Origin: Sporomusa acidovorans
GTDB lineage: Bacteria > Bacillota > Negativicutes > Sporomusales > Sporomusaceae
Direction: 5' to 3' (one strand)
NCBI RefSeq assembly: GCF_002257695.2
Contig: NZ_CP155571.1
DNA length: 64,000 nt
The notes under the pieces were generated by a model. The model had not been told where the DNA came from. It was given only the letters and a program-made list of their open reading frames with translations, and did not search any database. The position numbers were made by a program, and so were the translations under genes. Shown here piece after piece: positions 53,108-61,297 of this stretch (positions within the stretch are counted from its first letter, which is position 1; each line of letters starts with the position of its first letter).

Positions 53108-54373
53108 TTGAGTTTGTTAAGACAATATGCAAGGCAGGGAAGTGCAAGTATTTTAGGGCTGTGTTTACTGGCTCAAACTACAATAGCCTTTGCCGTACCC
53201 CTGACAGTGGAGCAAGCGGTAAACATGGCACTGGAAAATCATCTGGATATTAAGAAAGCTGTTAATAGTGAAAAACAGGCTGAATATGCGCTGGAAAGCG
53301 CGAAAGGCAGCCGTGGGTTTTCGATTGATGCTTCTAACACTTTTTATCTTAAACGGATTAATTATCCGGCAAACAGCAGCAGCAGCGCCATTACGCTATC
53401 GCTGCCGCTCTACACTGGCGGGAAAAATGAAGGCAACATTGAGATTGCTAAAACCGACCTTACGATAGCCGGCCTTAGTCTGTTGAAAACCAAGCAAGAT
53501 GTGAAATTAAACACCATCACCGCTTACTATGATGTAATTGAAGCCCGCAAAACGCAGGCTGTCGATCAGGAAACCGTCGATAATTATGTAAAACATCTTA
53601 ATGATGTCAAAGCCCAGTATAGTGTCGGCAATATTGCCAAGTCGGATGTTTTACGGTCGGAAGTTGAATTGACCGATGCTCAGCAAACGTTGATCAAGGC
53701 TAAAAATGCCTATGAAGTGGCCATTAATAATTTCAAAAACATGATTCGTTGGAAAAGTTCCGAGGCAATCGAATTTGTTGAAGATTTTCAATATGTTCCT
53801 GTCAATAAGACCATGGACGAGTGTGTGGCTTATGCCAAAGAACATCGTCCGGACGTTAAAAAGTATCGCCTCGCGATTGATGAGACGGAAAAAACGGTTG
53901 AGGTTACGAAAGCCGATAAGAAACCATCGGTGTCGCTTACGGCAGCAACCGGTTGGCACAGTACGGTTTTACCTAACGATGATAATAAAAATACCTATGT
54001 GGGGATCACAAGCAGTTGGAATTTGTTTGATAGTCAAGTTACCAATGCCAAAGTTAAAAAAGCGATCAATGCGGTTGAGAATGCCCGGTTGGACTTGACT
54101 GCGCAGGAAGACTCGGTGGAACTTTCCGTAAAAGAGTATTATCTGGGAATGCGGGAAGCCGAAAAACGGATTGCGACAACAAAGTTTGCCGTACATAAAG
54201 CGGAAGAAGATTATTTCATTGCTAAAGAAAAATACCGGGTAGGGGAGGGCATTATTCTTGATGTTATTGATGCCCAATTGGCCTTAACAACTGCCAAGAA
54301 CAACTATATTACAGCACAGTATGATTACGTGACCTATAAAGCTAAGCTGGAAAATGCTATGGGAATAGACTAG
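53108..54373 (+). CDS. TolC-family outer-membrane efflux channel 2
   Basis: A 421-residue protein starting at TTG 53108, seven bases after AAGGAGG. It has a signal peptide (cut near AFA), and two OEP repeats beginning VEQAVNMALENH and MDECVAYAKEHR. It leads the second pump operon; macA follows ten bases downstream. Clearly related to the channel at 28272 but not a recent copy. Confidence 0.92.
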   Translation: MSLLRQYARQGSASILGLCLLAQTTIAFAVPLTVEQAVNMALENHLDIKKAVNSEKQAEYALESAKGSRGFSIDASNTFYLKRINYPANSSSSAITLSLPLYTGGKNEGNIEIAKTDLTIAGLSLLKTKQDVKLNTITAYYDVIEARKTQAVDQETVDNYVKHLNDVKAQYSVGNIAKSDVLRSEVELTDAQQTLIKAKNAYEVAINNFKNMIRWKSSEAIEFVEDFQYVPVNKTMDECVAYAKEHRPDVKKYRLAIDETEKTVEVTKADKKPSVSLTAATGWHSTVLPNDDNKNTYVGITSSWNLFDSQVTNAKVKKAINAVENARLDLTAQEDSVELSVKEYYLGMREAEKRIATTKFAVHKAEEDYFIAKEKYRVGEGIILDVIDAQLALTTAKNNYITAQYDYVTYKAKLENAMGID

Positions 54374-54383
54374 GAGGTTTAAC

Positions 54384-55523
54384 ATGTGGGGGAAACTAAA
54401 TAAAAAACTATTGGTAGTTGCTATCGTCGCTTTACTGGTAATTGCCGGCGGGGTAAGGTACTATCAGCAGACACAGCAAGTTAAAACCGTCGCTAATCAG
54501 GAAACGGTAACAGTAACCAGAGGTAAAATTATCTCTACCGTAGCCGCAACCGGCACAGTAAAGCCAGTTGATTCGGTGGATATATCATCGCAGGTTACCG
54601 CCTTGATCAAAGAGATTAAAGTTAAGGAAAATGACCATGTTAAAACCGGCCAGGTTCTGGCGATTTTAGACGCTAAGACCTATGAAACCACAATGAAAAA
54701 AGCCGAATATGCCATGAATAATTATAGCGCCAAATATCAGCGGTATCAGTATTTGCATTCCATTGGGGCAAAATCCGATGCTGATCTGGAAGACGCCTTG
54801 CTAAACTATCAGACGGCTGTAGAAAGTTACAATGATGCTAAGTCGGACGTGGAAAAAACCGTGCTTGTCTCGCCGATGGACGGTGTCGTTTTGGGAGAAC
54901 CGGTAGCGGTCGGAACCCTAGTAACAGCAGGTGTCAATAACCCGACGGTTGTTATGATGATTGGGGATGTTTCCCGCAAAATGGTAAAGGTAAAAGTGGA
55001 TGAAACCGATATTGGCAAGATTAAAGTCGGTCAAGCGGCAACGTTTACTGTGGATGCCTATCAAAATCGTAACTTTACAGGCACTGTCAGCAAAATAGGC
55101 GAGATTTCCACAAGTACAACAAGCACATCTTCGTCATCATCCTCGTCGTCCTCGTCGTCGTCCTCTTCGTCTTCCTCTAATAGTGTCGTCTATTATTATG
55201 TAACACTCGCTGTCGACGATCCGGATAATTTGTTAAAGACAGAAATGACGGCAAGAGTCAATATTAAGGTAGAGGAAAGAGACAATGCGTTGCTTATTCC
55301 GTTAGCCGCGCTAAAAACAAGTACTAACGGACAATATGTAATGGTATTGCGTGATAATGGCCAAAGCGAAAACGTTCCGGTGGAAATTGGTCTGACAAGT
55401 GACGATAAAGTTGAAATTCTTAGCGGTTTGCAGGAAAATGAGCAATTAATCGTTTCTTATACGAAATCACAAAGCCAAAGTACTTCCAAGAAAAAAGACA
55501 ATGGTCCGCCGCCACCCATGTAG
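54384..55523 (+). CDS. Periplasmic adaptor subunit, MacA-like, with polyserine tract
   Basis: A 379-residue adaptor: membrane anchor at about 8-25, lipoyl halves (AATGTVKPVDSVDIS, SPMDGVVLGEPVAVG), helical hairpin, and beta-barrel domain. Inside the beta-barrel, residues 242-266 form a Ser/Thr tract with 18 serines in a row, absent from the adaptor at 29555. The C-terminus ends GPPPPM. AGGAGGTTT is its RBS. It is followed directly by a permease gene without an ATPase gene between. Confidence 0.9.
   Translation: MWGKLNKKLLVVAIVALLVIAGGVRYYQQTQQVKTVANQETVTVTRGKIISTVAATGTVKPVDSVDISSQVTALIKEIKVKENDHVKTGQVLAILDAKTYETTMKKAEYAMNNYSAKYQRYQYLHSIGAKSDADLEDALLNYQTAVESYNDAKSDVEKTVLVSPMDGVVLGEPVAVGTLVTAGVNNPTVVMMIGDVSRKMVKVKVDETDIGKIKVGQAATFTVDAYQNRNFTGTVSKIGEISTSTTSTSSSSSSSSSSSSSSSSSNSVVYYYVTLAVDDPDNLLKTEMTARVNIKVEERDNALLIPLAALKTSTNGQYVMVLRDNGQSENVPVEIGLTSDDKVEILSGLQENEQLIVSYTKSQSQSTSKKKDNGPPPPM
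55128..55181 (+). repeat. Polyserine-coding tract in the adaptor gene
   Basis: Eighteen successive serine codons, all of the TCN type and using all four of TCT, TCC, TCA and TCG in mixed order, with no AGY. The mixed codons argue against a simple slippage artefact. Confidence 0.85.
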
Positions 55524-55579
55524 TATGTGTGCGGGCGCGGTCATGAGGACGATAAGCGGTGAGATAAAGGAGCAGAATC

Positions 55580-56794
55580 ATGTTTAAAGAGAGCATTGCA
55601 ATCGCGTTGCGAGCTTTGCTGGCCAATAAGCTTCGCTCAATTTTAACCATGCTGGGCATCATTATTGGGGTGGGAGCGGTAATTGCCATGGTATCGATTG
55701 GGATGGGCGTCAGGGAAAAGATACAAAGCTCGATTGCGAGTCTGGGCAGCAACATGCTGATTGTGACTCCGGGGGCGGCATCTTCCCAGGGGGTGCGTTC
55801 CGCATCCGGCAGTAGTATCACGTTAAATTTGGAAGATGCTGAGTATATAAAAAAAGTGATACAGGGAATTGACTATGTAGCACCCTCTGTCAGCAGACAA
55901 TATCAAATTATTGCCGGGAATCAAAACTGGACGACGACTGTATATGGCATTACGCCTGAATATATGGCAATAAAAAGTTTAACAGTAGGCAGCGGCAGTT
56001 TCGTTTCCCAGCAGGATATCAATTCCCGTAAACGGGTAGCCGTAATTGGGGCGACGGTTGCTGAAAGCTTATTTGGTGAAATGAATCCAACCGGACAAAA
56101 TGTGCGTATCAACAATACCCCTTATCAAGTTATTGGTGTCCTGGACAGCAAAGGGCAGTCCTCTATGGGGCAGGACCAGGATGATATCGTCTTGGTACCG
56201 CTAACTACAGCGCAAGAACGGTTGCTGGGGATTACTTACATTAATTCCATTAGTATTCAAGTTACCAAGGTGGAAGAAATGGACCAGGTCCAGGGGCAAG
56301 TCACTAATGTGCTGCGGCAGCGGCATAAAATCAGCGGCAATAAGGAAGACGACTTTACCGTACGCAATTTGACCAGCATTATGGAAATGATGACCGCAAC
56401 GACCGGAACCATAACATTGTTTCTGGGTTGTATCGGCGCTATCTCATTGCTGGTTGGCGGTATTGGCATTATGAACATTATGATGGTGTCAGTCACGGAA
56501 CGAACCAGGGAAATTGGCATTAGGAAGGCATTGGGAGCGAGATATCGCGATATCATGCTGCAGTTTTTGATTGAGTCGGTGGTAATTGGTGTGCTTGGCG
56601 GTATTTTTGGCATTATGCTGGGGGTTGCAGTGGCATTTGCCATCTCCGCTTTTGGCAGTTTGAACACTGTAATTTCACCGGTGTCTATTCTGGTGCCGTT
56701 TGCAGTTTCGGTTGCGGTTGGTTTGTTTTTTGGTATTTATCCCGCCAGAAAAGCCGCTTTGCTGGATCCCATTGAGGCGCTGCGTTATGAGTGA
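55580..56794 (+). CDS. MacB-type ABC transporter permease 2 (no ATPase gene)
   Basis: A 404-residue permease with LTMLGIIIGVGAVIAM, a large periplasmic domain, VTERTREIGIRKALGA and the ending GIYPARKAALLDPIEALRYE. It is very like the permease at 31379. The 56-base gap from the adaptor gene has no room for an ATPase, and none follows. AAAGGAG precedes ATG 55580. It must borrow an ATPase, most simply the one at 30694. Confidence 0.92.
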   Translation: MFKESIAIALRALLANKLRSILTMLGIIIGVGAVIAMVSIGMGVREKIQSSIASLGSNMLIVTPGAASSQGVRSASGSSITLNLEDAEYIKKVIQGIDYVAPSVSRQYQIIAGNQNWTTTVYGITPEYMAIKSLTVGSGSFVSQQDINSRKRVAVIGATVAESLFGEMNPTGQNVRINNTPYQVIGVLDSKGQSSMGQDQDDIVLVPLTTAQERLLGITYINSISIQVTKVEEMDQVQGQVTNVLRQRHKISGNKEDDFTVRNLTSIMEMMTATTGTITLFLGCIGAISLLVGGIGIMNIMMVSVTERTREIGIRKALGARYRDIMLQFLIESVVIGVLGGIFGIMLGVAVAFAISAFGSLNTVISPVSILVPFAVSVAVGLFFGIYPARKAALLDPIEALRYE

Positions 56795-56856
56795 TGCCGG
56801 GTTATTGTTTTAATGATAATTATATGAGGTTAGCGCAAGCATAAATCATTATACAA

Positions 56857-56892
56857 TAAAATGACACCGCTTAAATAGCGGCGTCATTTTAT
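56857..56892. terminator. Terminator of the second pump operon
   Basis: ATAAAATGACACCGCT pairs with AGCGGCGTCATTTTAT with one mismatch around a 5-base loop; A/T tails lie on both sides. Confidence 0.8.
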
Positions 56893-56963
56893 GTAATAAT
56901 GCCAATAGAAATATATTTTCAAACATGTGGTTGCTCCTTAGATGTAGCAGGATTGTTTCTGAA

Positions 56964-56992
56964 TTGACAAGACTCGCCAATTTCTTCATAAT
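56964..56992 (+). promoter_or_regulatory. SigA promoter of tolC 3
   Basis: Perfect TTGACA (56964-56969), a 17-base spacer and CATAAT (56987-56992), about 55 bases before the start codon. Confidence 0.8.
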
Positions 56993-57047
56993 GGAATAAA
57001 ACTAATGACCGCAAAAACAGGGAAGGGGATTATCAGCGAATAGGAAA

Positions 57048-58397
57048 ATGCTTATGGAAATGATTGCAGAAACAGCCTGCCGCCAACATAATTGGCATAA
57101 GAAATTTAAAAAATATGTCTGCAAGGTAATAGGGACGGTATTTGTCGGGCTTGTACTTACTCAACCGGTCGGGGCTGCTCCTATTGCGCTATCGCTGGAA
57201 GATAGTCTTGCATTGGCGTTGCAGAACAATGCCGATGTCAAAATTGCCGAGTCTTTCCGGGATAAGGCTTATTGGGCGATTAAACAGGCAAGGGCTAATA
57301 AAAATATCAGTATCAGTTTGACCCATACCGATACATACTATAGCGTGCCTGTTGATATTTCCGGATACTACAGTAACAACTACTTTGCCAATGCACTGTC
57401 GCTTAGTCTGCCGCTATATTCCGGCGGCAAACTGGAAACGCAGATTGAGCAGGCGCTGCGGGACGCTAAAGTGGCTGAGTTGAATTTAACAGCTGCCAAG
57501 CAGCAACTCAGGCAAAATGTTACCACCAGCTATTTTAATGTACTGCAGTACAAGAAAGAAATGGAAGTCAACCAGGAAACAGTGGATAACTACACTGCGC
57601 ATTTGAAACATGTCAGGGATCAATATCAAATAGGCGCTGTGGCGAAACTTGATGTATTGTCCAGCCAGGTTGAACTGGCGAATGCACAGGACAACCTCAT
57701 TAAAGCCCAAAGCGATTACGCAGTGGCGGTGGCTAGTCTCAACAACATGATCGGCTTGCCTATTGACAGTGAGATCGAACTTAAGGATGAACTAAGTTAT
57801 GTTCCCTTTACGGCTACTTTTGAGGAATGCATACGGCAAGCCTTGGATAACCGCCCGGAGATTGCCGTCTATCAGACCAAGATTACAAGCGCTCAGGCTG
57901 ATGTTAAAATTGCTAAAAGCGGGTACGACCCCACTGTTCAATTAACCTTAACCCAGGGCTGGTATGACGGAGATTTACCAGGGCTGAATAACAGCAACTG
58001 GACGGCCGGACTGACAGCTTCTATGAACATATTTGATTCCGGCCTTAATAAGTCCAAAGTCAAACAGGCGGAGTACAGTTTAACTGCAGCCCAGGAACAA
58101 GCACGGCAGCAGCGGGAAAATATATTGCTTGAAGTACGTCAATACTATGTAAGCATGCGGGAAGCGGAAAAAAGAATTGATCTCAAGAAGGTCGCCGTCG
58201 AGCAGGCGACTGAACGTCTAAATATTACCGAAGCCCAGTATAAATCAGGTGTAGGCACCAACTTAGATGTTTTTGACGCCGTGTTAGCTTTAAACCAGGC
58301 CAAACTTAATAATATTAAAGCTTTGTATGATTATAATACCAGTAAGGCCCAGGTAGAGAAGGCCATTGGAACAGCCATTGTTGAGAAGGGCCGTTGA
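57048..58397 (+). CDS. TolC-family outer-membrane efflux channel 3
   Basis: A 449-residue protein. ATG 57048 or ATG 57054 may be the start; the second has AGGA at a better distance. The signal peptide is preceded by a long, basic stretch (about 30 residues), and is cut near VGAAP. Two OEP repeats follow (LEDSLALALQNN, FEECIRQALDNR). It has its own promoter and no macA or macB behind it, so it is an orphan channel that may serve other pumps. Confidence 0.9.
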   Translation: MLMEMIAETACRQHNWHKKFKKYVCKVIGTVFVGLVLTQPVGAAPIALSLEDSLALALQNNADVKIAESFRDKAYWAIKQARANKNISISLTHTDTYYSVPVDISGYYSNNYFANALSLSLPLYSGGKLETQIEQALRDAKVAELNLTAAKQQLRQNVTTSYFNVLQYKKEMEVNQETVDNYTAHLKHVRDQYQIGAVAKLDVLSSQVELANAQDNLIKAQSDYAVAVASLNNMIGLPIDSEIELKDELSYVPFTATFEECIRQALDNRPEIAVYQTKITSAQADVKIAKSGYDPTVQLTLTQGWYDGDLPGLNNSNWTAGLTASMNIFDSGLNKSKVKQAEYSLTAAQEQARQQRENILLEVRQYYVSMREAEKRIDLKKVAVEQATERLNITEAQYKSGVGTNLDVFDAVLALNQAKLNNIKALYDYNTSKAQVEKAIGTAIVEKGR

Positions 58398-58407
58398 TCA
58401 ACCTTTC

Positions 58408-58435
58408 GTGACATTTTTGATTGAAATGGTACAAT
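58408..58435 (+). promoter_or_regulatory. SigA-type promoter with extended -10
   Basis: GTGACA (58408-58413), a 16-base spacer and TACAAT (58430-58435) preceded by TGG. It lies just after the tolC 3 stop and 116 bases before a strong terminator. Confidence 0.5.
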
Positions 58436-58441
58436 GAGTGT

Positions 58442-58594
58442 TTTCGTGGAGTAACGGATTTTTATATAGTGGGTTGAATACTGTCATTTATTGTAACTAT
58501 TATGGTTGTATTTGCGTGTTTTGTAATTATAGAGTGATGATGCTAAATTAAAGGCTATCTCGTAGGTCTAAAACCTAGTTGAGATAGCCTTTTT
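58442..58594 (+). ncRNA. Candidate small RNA or terminated leader
   Basis: A promoter-like site at 58408-58435 and the terminator ending at 58594 would bound a transcript of about 150 nt with no ORF of note. It could be a small RNA or an attenuated leader of the hook operon. Evidence is the two boundary signals only. Confidence 0.3.
58551..58594 (+). terminator. Rho-independent terminator before flgD
   Basis: AAGGCTATCTC (58551-58561) pairs with GAGATAGCCTT (58581-58591), with an inner GTAGGT/ACCTAG stem, followed by T residues. Confidence 0.8.
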
Positions 58595-58743
58595 CTATTG
58601 TTTTCACTATTACGTAAGGCAATCAGGAATTTCATACAAATATCGCCTGCTATCTTATTATTTTAACAAAAACTAAATATATTTTTGCGATACTGACTAC
58701 AAAGACCCAAATTTTTAGCAAAAAAAGGGAGGAAAAAAGAAAT

Positions 58744-59175
58744 ATGAGTACGACATCATCAGTTACATCTACTACGTCGACATCAAGTACTTCTAGTACC
58801 AGCAGTTCAAGTTCTACTACAAGTTTGGATTTTGACGAATTTATCCAGATATTAGCAACAGAGCTAAAGTACCAGGACCCGGATGATCCGGTCAGCGGCA
58901 CCGAGTATGTGTCCCAGTTAGCCCAAATCAGCTCCCTGTCGGCGCTATCAGACATCAGCACTTCCGTGACTAATGCGTCAGCATTTAGTTTGATTGGCCA
59001 AACGGCAACGTATTCTACTACCGATACATCTGGCAATACGGTTACCGGTACGGGCACAGTATTGTCGGTAACCGTTTCCGGCAGCAACACGTATGTCAAC
59101 GTTGGCGGCACAACGGTAGATTATTCTGACATTACGAAGGTGGGAAGCGACTCTACGACTACTTCTTCGTCCTAA
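58744..59175 (+). CDS. flgD: Flagellar hook assembly scaffold FlgD (short form)
   Basis: A 143-residue FlgD with the core LDFDEFIQILATELKYQDP and the downstream SQLAQISSLSAL. The first 27 residues are nearly all Ser and Thr, and the end is STTTSSS. It lacks the larger C-terminal domain pair of enterobacterial FlgD. FlgD caps the growing hook so that FlgE can polymerise; flgE follows. The RBS GGGAGG is eleven bases before ATG 58744. Confidence 0.88.
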   Translation: MSTTSSVTSTTSTSSTSSTSSSSSTTSLDFDEFIQILATELKYQDPDDPVSGTEYVSQLAQISSLSALSDISTSVTNASAFSLIGQTATYSTTDTSGNTVTGTGTVLSVTVSGSNTYVNVGGTTVDYSDITKVGSDSTTTSSS

Positions 59176-59301
59176 TATAAGACTGATGAATAGTTAAGTT
59201 AATTGAATTGTGTACTTTATAACCGGACCCAACAACGGGAGGTTATCTTCTATTTCTGAACGACAGAGGAAATAGTAACTATTTGTAGGAGGTTTTTATC
59301 T

Positions 59302-61218
59302 ATGGCTATCATGAACGCCTTATCTACGTCGGTGTCAGGGATCAAGAGTTCGCAGACAGCCCTTGACGTTATCGCTAATAACATTGCCAACGTTAATACC
59401 ACCGGTTACAAATCGCAGTCGGTTACTTTCAGTGATATACTAAGCCAGACCATCAAAGCGGCCACTGCCGCCACCGACACTACCGGCAGCACCAACGCTT
59501 CGCAGGTTGGCCTGGGGGTCAGTGTGGCCAGCACCGATACCGATATGACGGTGGGCACCACTTCGTCCAGCAGCAACTGGACCGATGTGGCGCTTACCGG
59601 TTCAGGCTACTTTATTGTCCAGACCAGTTCGGGCGAATATGCCTATACCCGCAACGGCAGTATGAGCGTTGATTCGGAAGGCAACCTGACGATCGACGGC
59701 TATATCGTCTGCGGCTGGGAGGACTATACGCTGGATGACGACGGCAACATCACGTACAATACCAGCGGTTCGGTTGAACCCATCAACATCTACAGCGATA
59801 GCTATGCCGGCAATAAATATACACTGACGCCTGTGGCCTCTACTTCTTCGGATATCACCGGCTATGTTAGTTCAAAAGCAGATGTGGCGGACGGCGCCAC
59901 CGGGTTGACCTCTATTGGTGACACTACCGATCTGGACTTTGACGCTACGACAGATATTAAAGTGTATGATTCGCAAGGCAACGCCTATACGGTTAGTGTT
60001 AACATGAAAAAATGCGCGGTCGAAGGTGATACAACGACCTGGTATTGGGAACTTGATAATGATGATGTAACGATAAGTCCCTCCAGCGGTTACATTGCGT
60101 TTGATGCGGAGGGTAACGTAGTAGATTCTGCCACGACACTTTCGGCAACAGTGGATGATACTACCGGTTACACAGCTTCTAGCATCACGTCAAGCGGGGT
60201 GACAGACGGTGACTATACTGTTAAAGTAACAGGCACAAGTGATGCTTATACCATTACGGTGTATGACAGTTCCGGCACTTCACTGGGTTCTACAACTTCA
60301 ACAACTGGCTCAGGATCGGTTAGTTTATCGACAGGAGGAACGCTAACCTTTACTAAACCAACGTCCCTTTCGACCGGCACTACTACTATTTCTGTTGCTT
60401 CTGATACAGTAACATGCGGTGATGCTAATTACGAATATTCGGATGTCACTGTTAGTAGTGCGCCGGAAGGCTCTTATACCATTACGACGGCAGGGACAAG
60501 CGGTTCTTATACGACTACGTTGACTTACACGGATTCTTCCGGTACTACATATACCTTTGCCTCCACCAGCAGCGGGACCGACGGTTCTGCTACCTTCAAT
60601 CTGGCAACAGACTCATCAGGGGCTTCCACCGGCTTGACCGGCACCATAACGTTAGCCGCTCCGTCGAACCTGGAAGCCGGTACAACGAGTTTTACCGTAG
60701 CATCAACCACCTATTCGTTCGACACGAAATCCACCGTTACCATCACAACACCGGCAGATGCCGGTACTGACGATATCACCCTTGCACTGGATTTTTCCGA
60801 TCTTACGACCAAATCCTCAACCAGCAGTTCGTTGTCTGATACGACGGACGGATATACTACAGGTACGCCGTCATCCTATTCAGTTTCGACCGATGGTACC
60901 ATCTATTGTACTTATTCGAATGGAGAAACTTTATCAATCGGCCAAATTGCCCTGGCAACGTTTACCAATGCCGAAGGCCTTTCCAAGATCGGTGACAATC
61001 TGTATTCGGAAAGTCTGAGTTCCGGTGATCTCAGTATTGTCGTAGCCGGAACAGGCAGTTCGGGCACGATGACCGGTTATGCTTTGGAATTGTCGAACGT
61101 TGATTTGGCGTCGGAGTTTAGCGATATGATGATCAGCCAGCGGGCTTATCAAGCAAACACCAAGGTTATTTCCACGGCGGACGATATGCTGCAGTCGCTG
61201 ATCAACATGGTGGGCTAA
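59302..61218 (+). CDS. flgE: Flagellar hook protein FlgE, large form
   Basis: A 638-residue hook protein. The N-terminal rod-type motif (SVSGIKSSQTALDVIANNIANVNTTGYK) is given here in parts: SGIKSSQTALDVIA and NNIANVNTTGYK. The C-terminus has SNVDLASEFSDMM and ISQRAYQANTKVI. The middle is rich in Ser, Thr, Gly and Asp, and holds two tandem related segments (299-367 and 385-468), making it longer than the common 400-residue form. FlgE forms the universal joint of the flagellum and is exported by the type III apparatus. GGAGGTTTTTATCT precedes ATG 59302. Confidence 0.93.
   Translation: MAIMNALSTSVSGIKSSQTALDVIANNIANVNTTGYKSQSVTFSDILSQTIKAATAATDTTGSTNASQVGLGVSVASTDTDMTVGTTSSSSNWTDVALTGSGYFIVQTSSGEYAYTRNGSMSVDSEGNLTIDGYIVCGWEDYTLDDDGNITYNTSGSVEPINIYSDSYAGNKYTLTPVASTSSDITGYVSSKADVADGATGLTSIGDTTDLDFDATTDIKVYDSQGNAYTVSVNMKKCAVEGDTTTWYWELDNDDVTISPSSGYIAFDAEGNVVDSATTLSATVDDTTGYTASSITSSGVTDGDYTVKVTGTSDAYTITVYDSSGTSLGSTTSTTGSGSVSLSTGGTLTFTKPTSLSTGTTTISVASDTVTCGDANYEYSDVTVSSAPEGSYTITTAGTSGSYTTTLTYTDSSGTTYTFASTSSGTDGSATFNLATDSSGASTGLTGTITLAAPSNLEAGTTSFTVASTTYSFDTKSTVTITTPADAGTDDITLALDFSDLTTKSSTSSSLSDTTDGYTTGTPSSYSVSTDGTIYCTYSNGETLSIGQIALATFTNAEGLSKIGDNLYSESLSSGDLSIVVAGTGSSGTMTGYALELSNVDLASEFSDMMISQRAYQANTKVISTADDMLQSLINMVG
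60196..60705 (+). repeat. Duplicated domain inside flgE
   Basis: Residues 299-367 (60196-60402) and 385-468 (60454-60705) share the order G-x-YT, GTS-x-x-YT, a YDSSGT/YTDSSGT element, TLTF or TITL, a P-S-L/N stretch and a closing SVAS or TVAS. They look like two copies of one surface domain that have diverged. Confidence 0.6.
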
Positions 61219-61297
61219 TAAAATAATCATGGACAGGCTGGCTCCGGCGCTCGGGCAACGCAGCCGGCTTGTGTCAGGCTAAAGGAGGAGGTACAAG

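Larger units (their letters stand above)
58398..58743 (+). other. Intergenic region before the hook genes
   Basis: It contains a promoter, a possible small RNA and a terminator, listed separately. After the terminator, 58595-58743 is AT-rich; I found no certain promoter for flgD in it. Confidence 0.5.

Noticed and set aside
55128..55181. CRISPR or microsatellite repeat
   Set aside because: The repeat is in-frame codons for serine in mixed order, not a DNA-level tandem unit with spacers.
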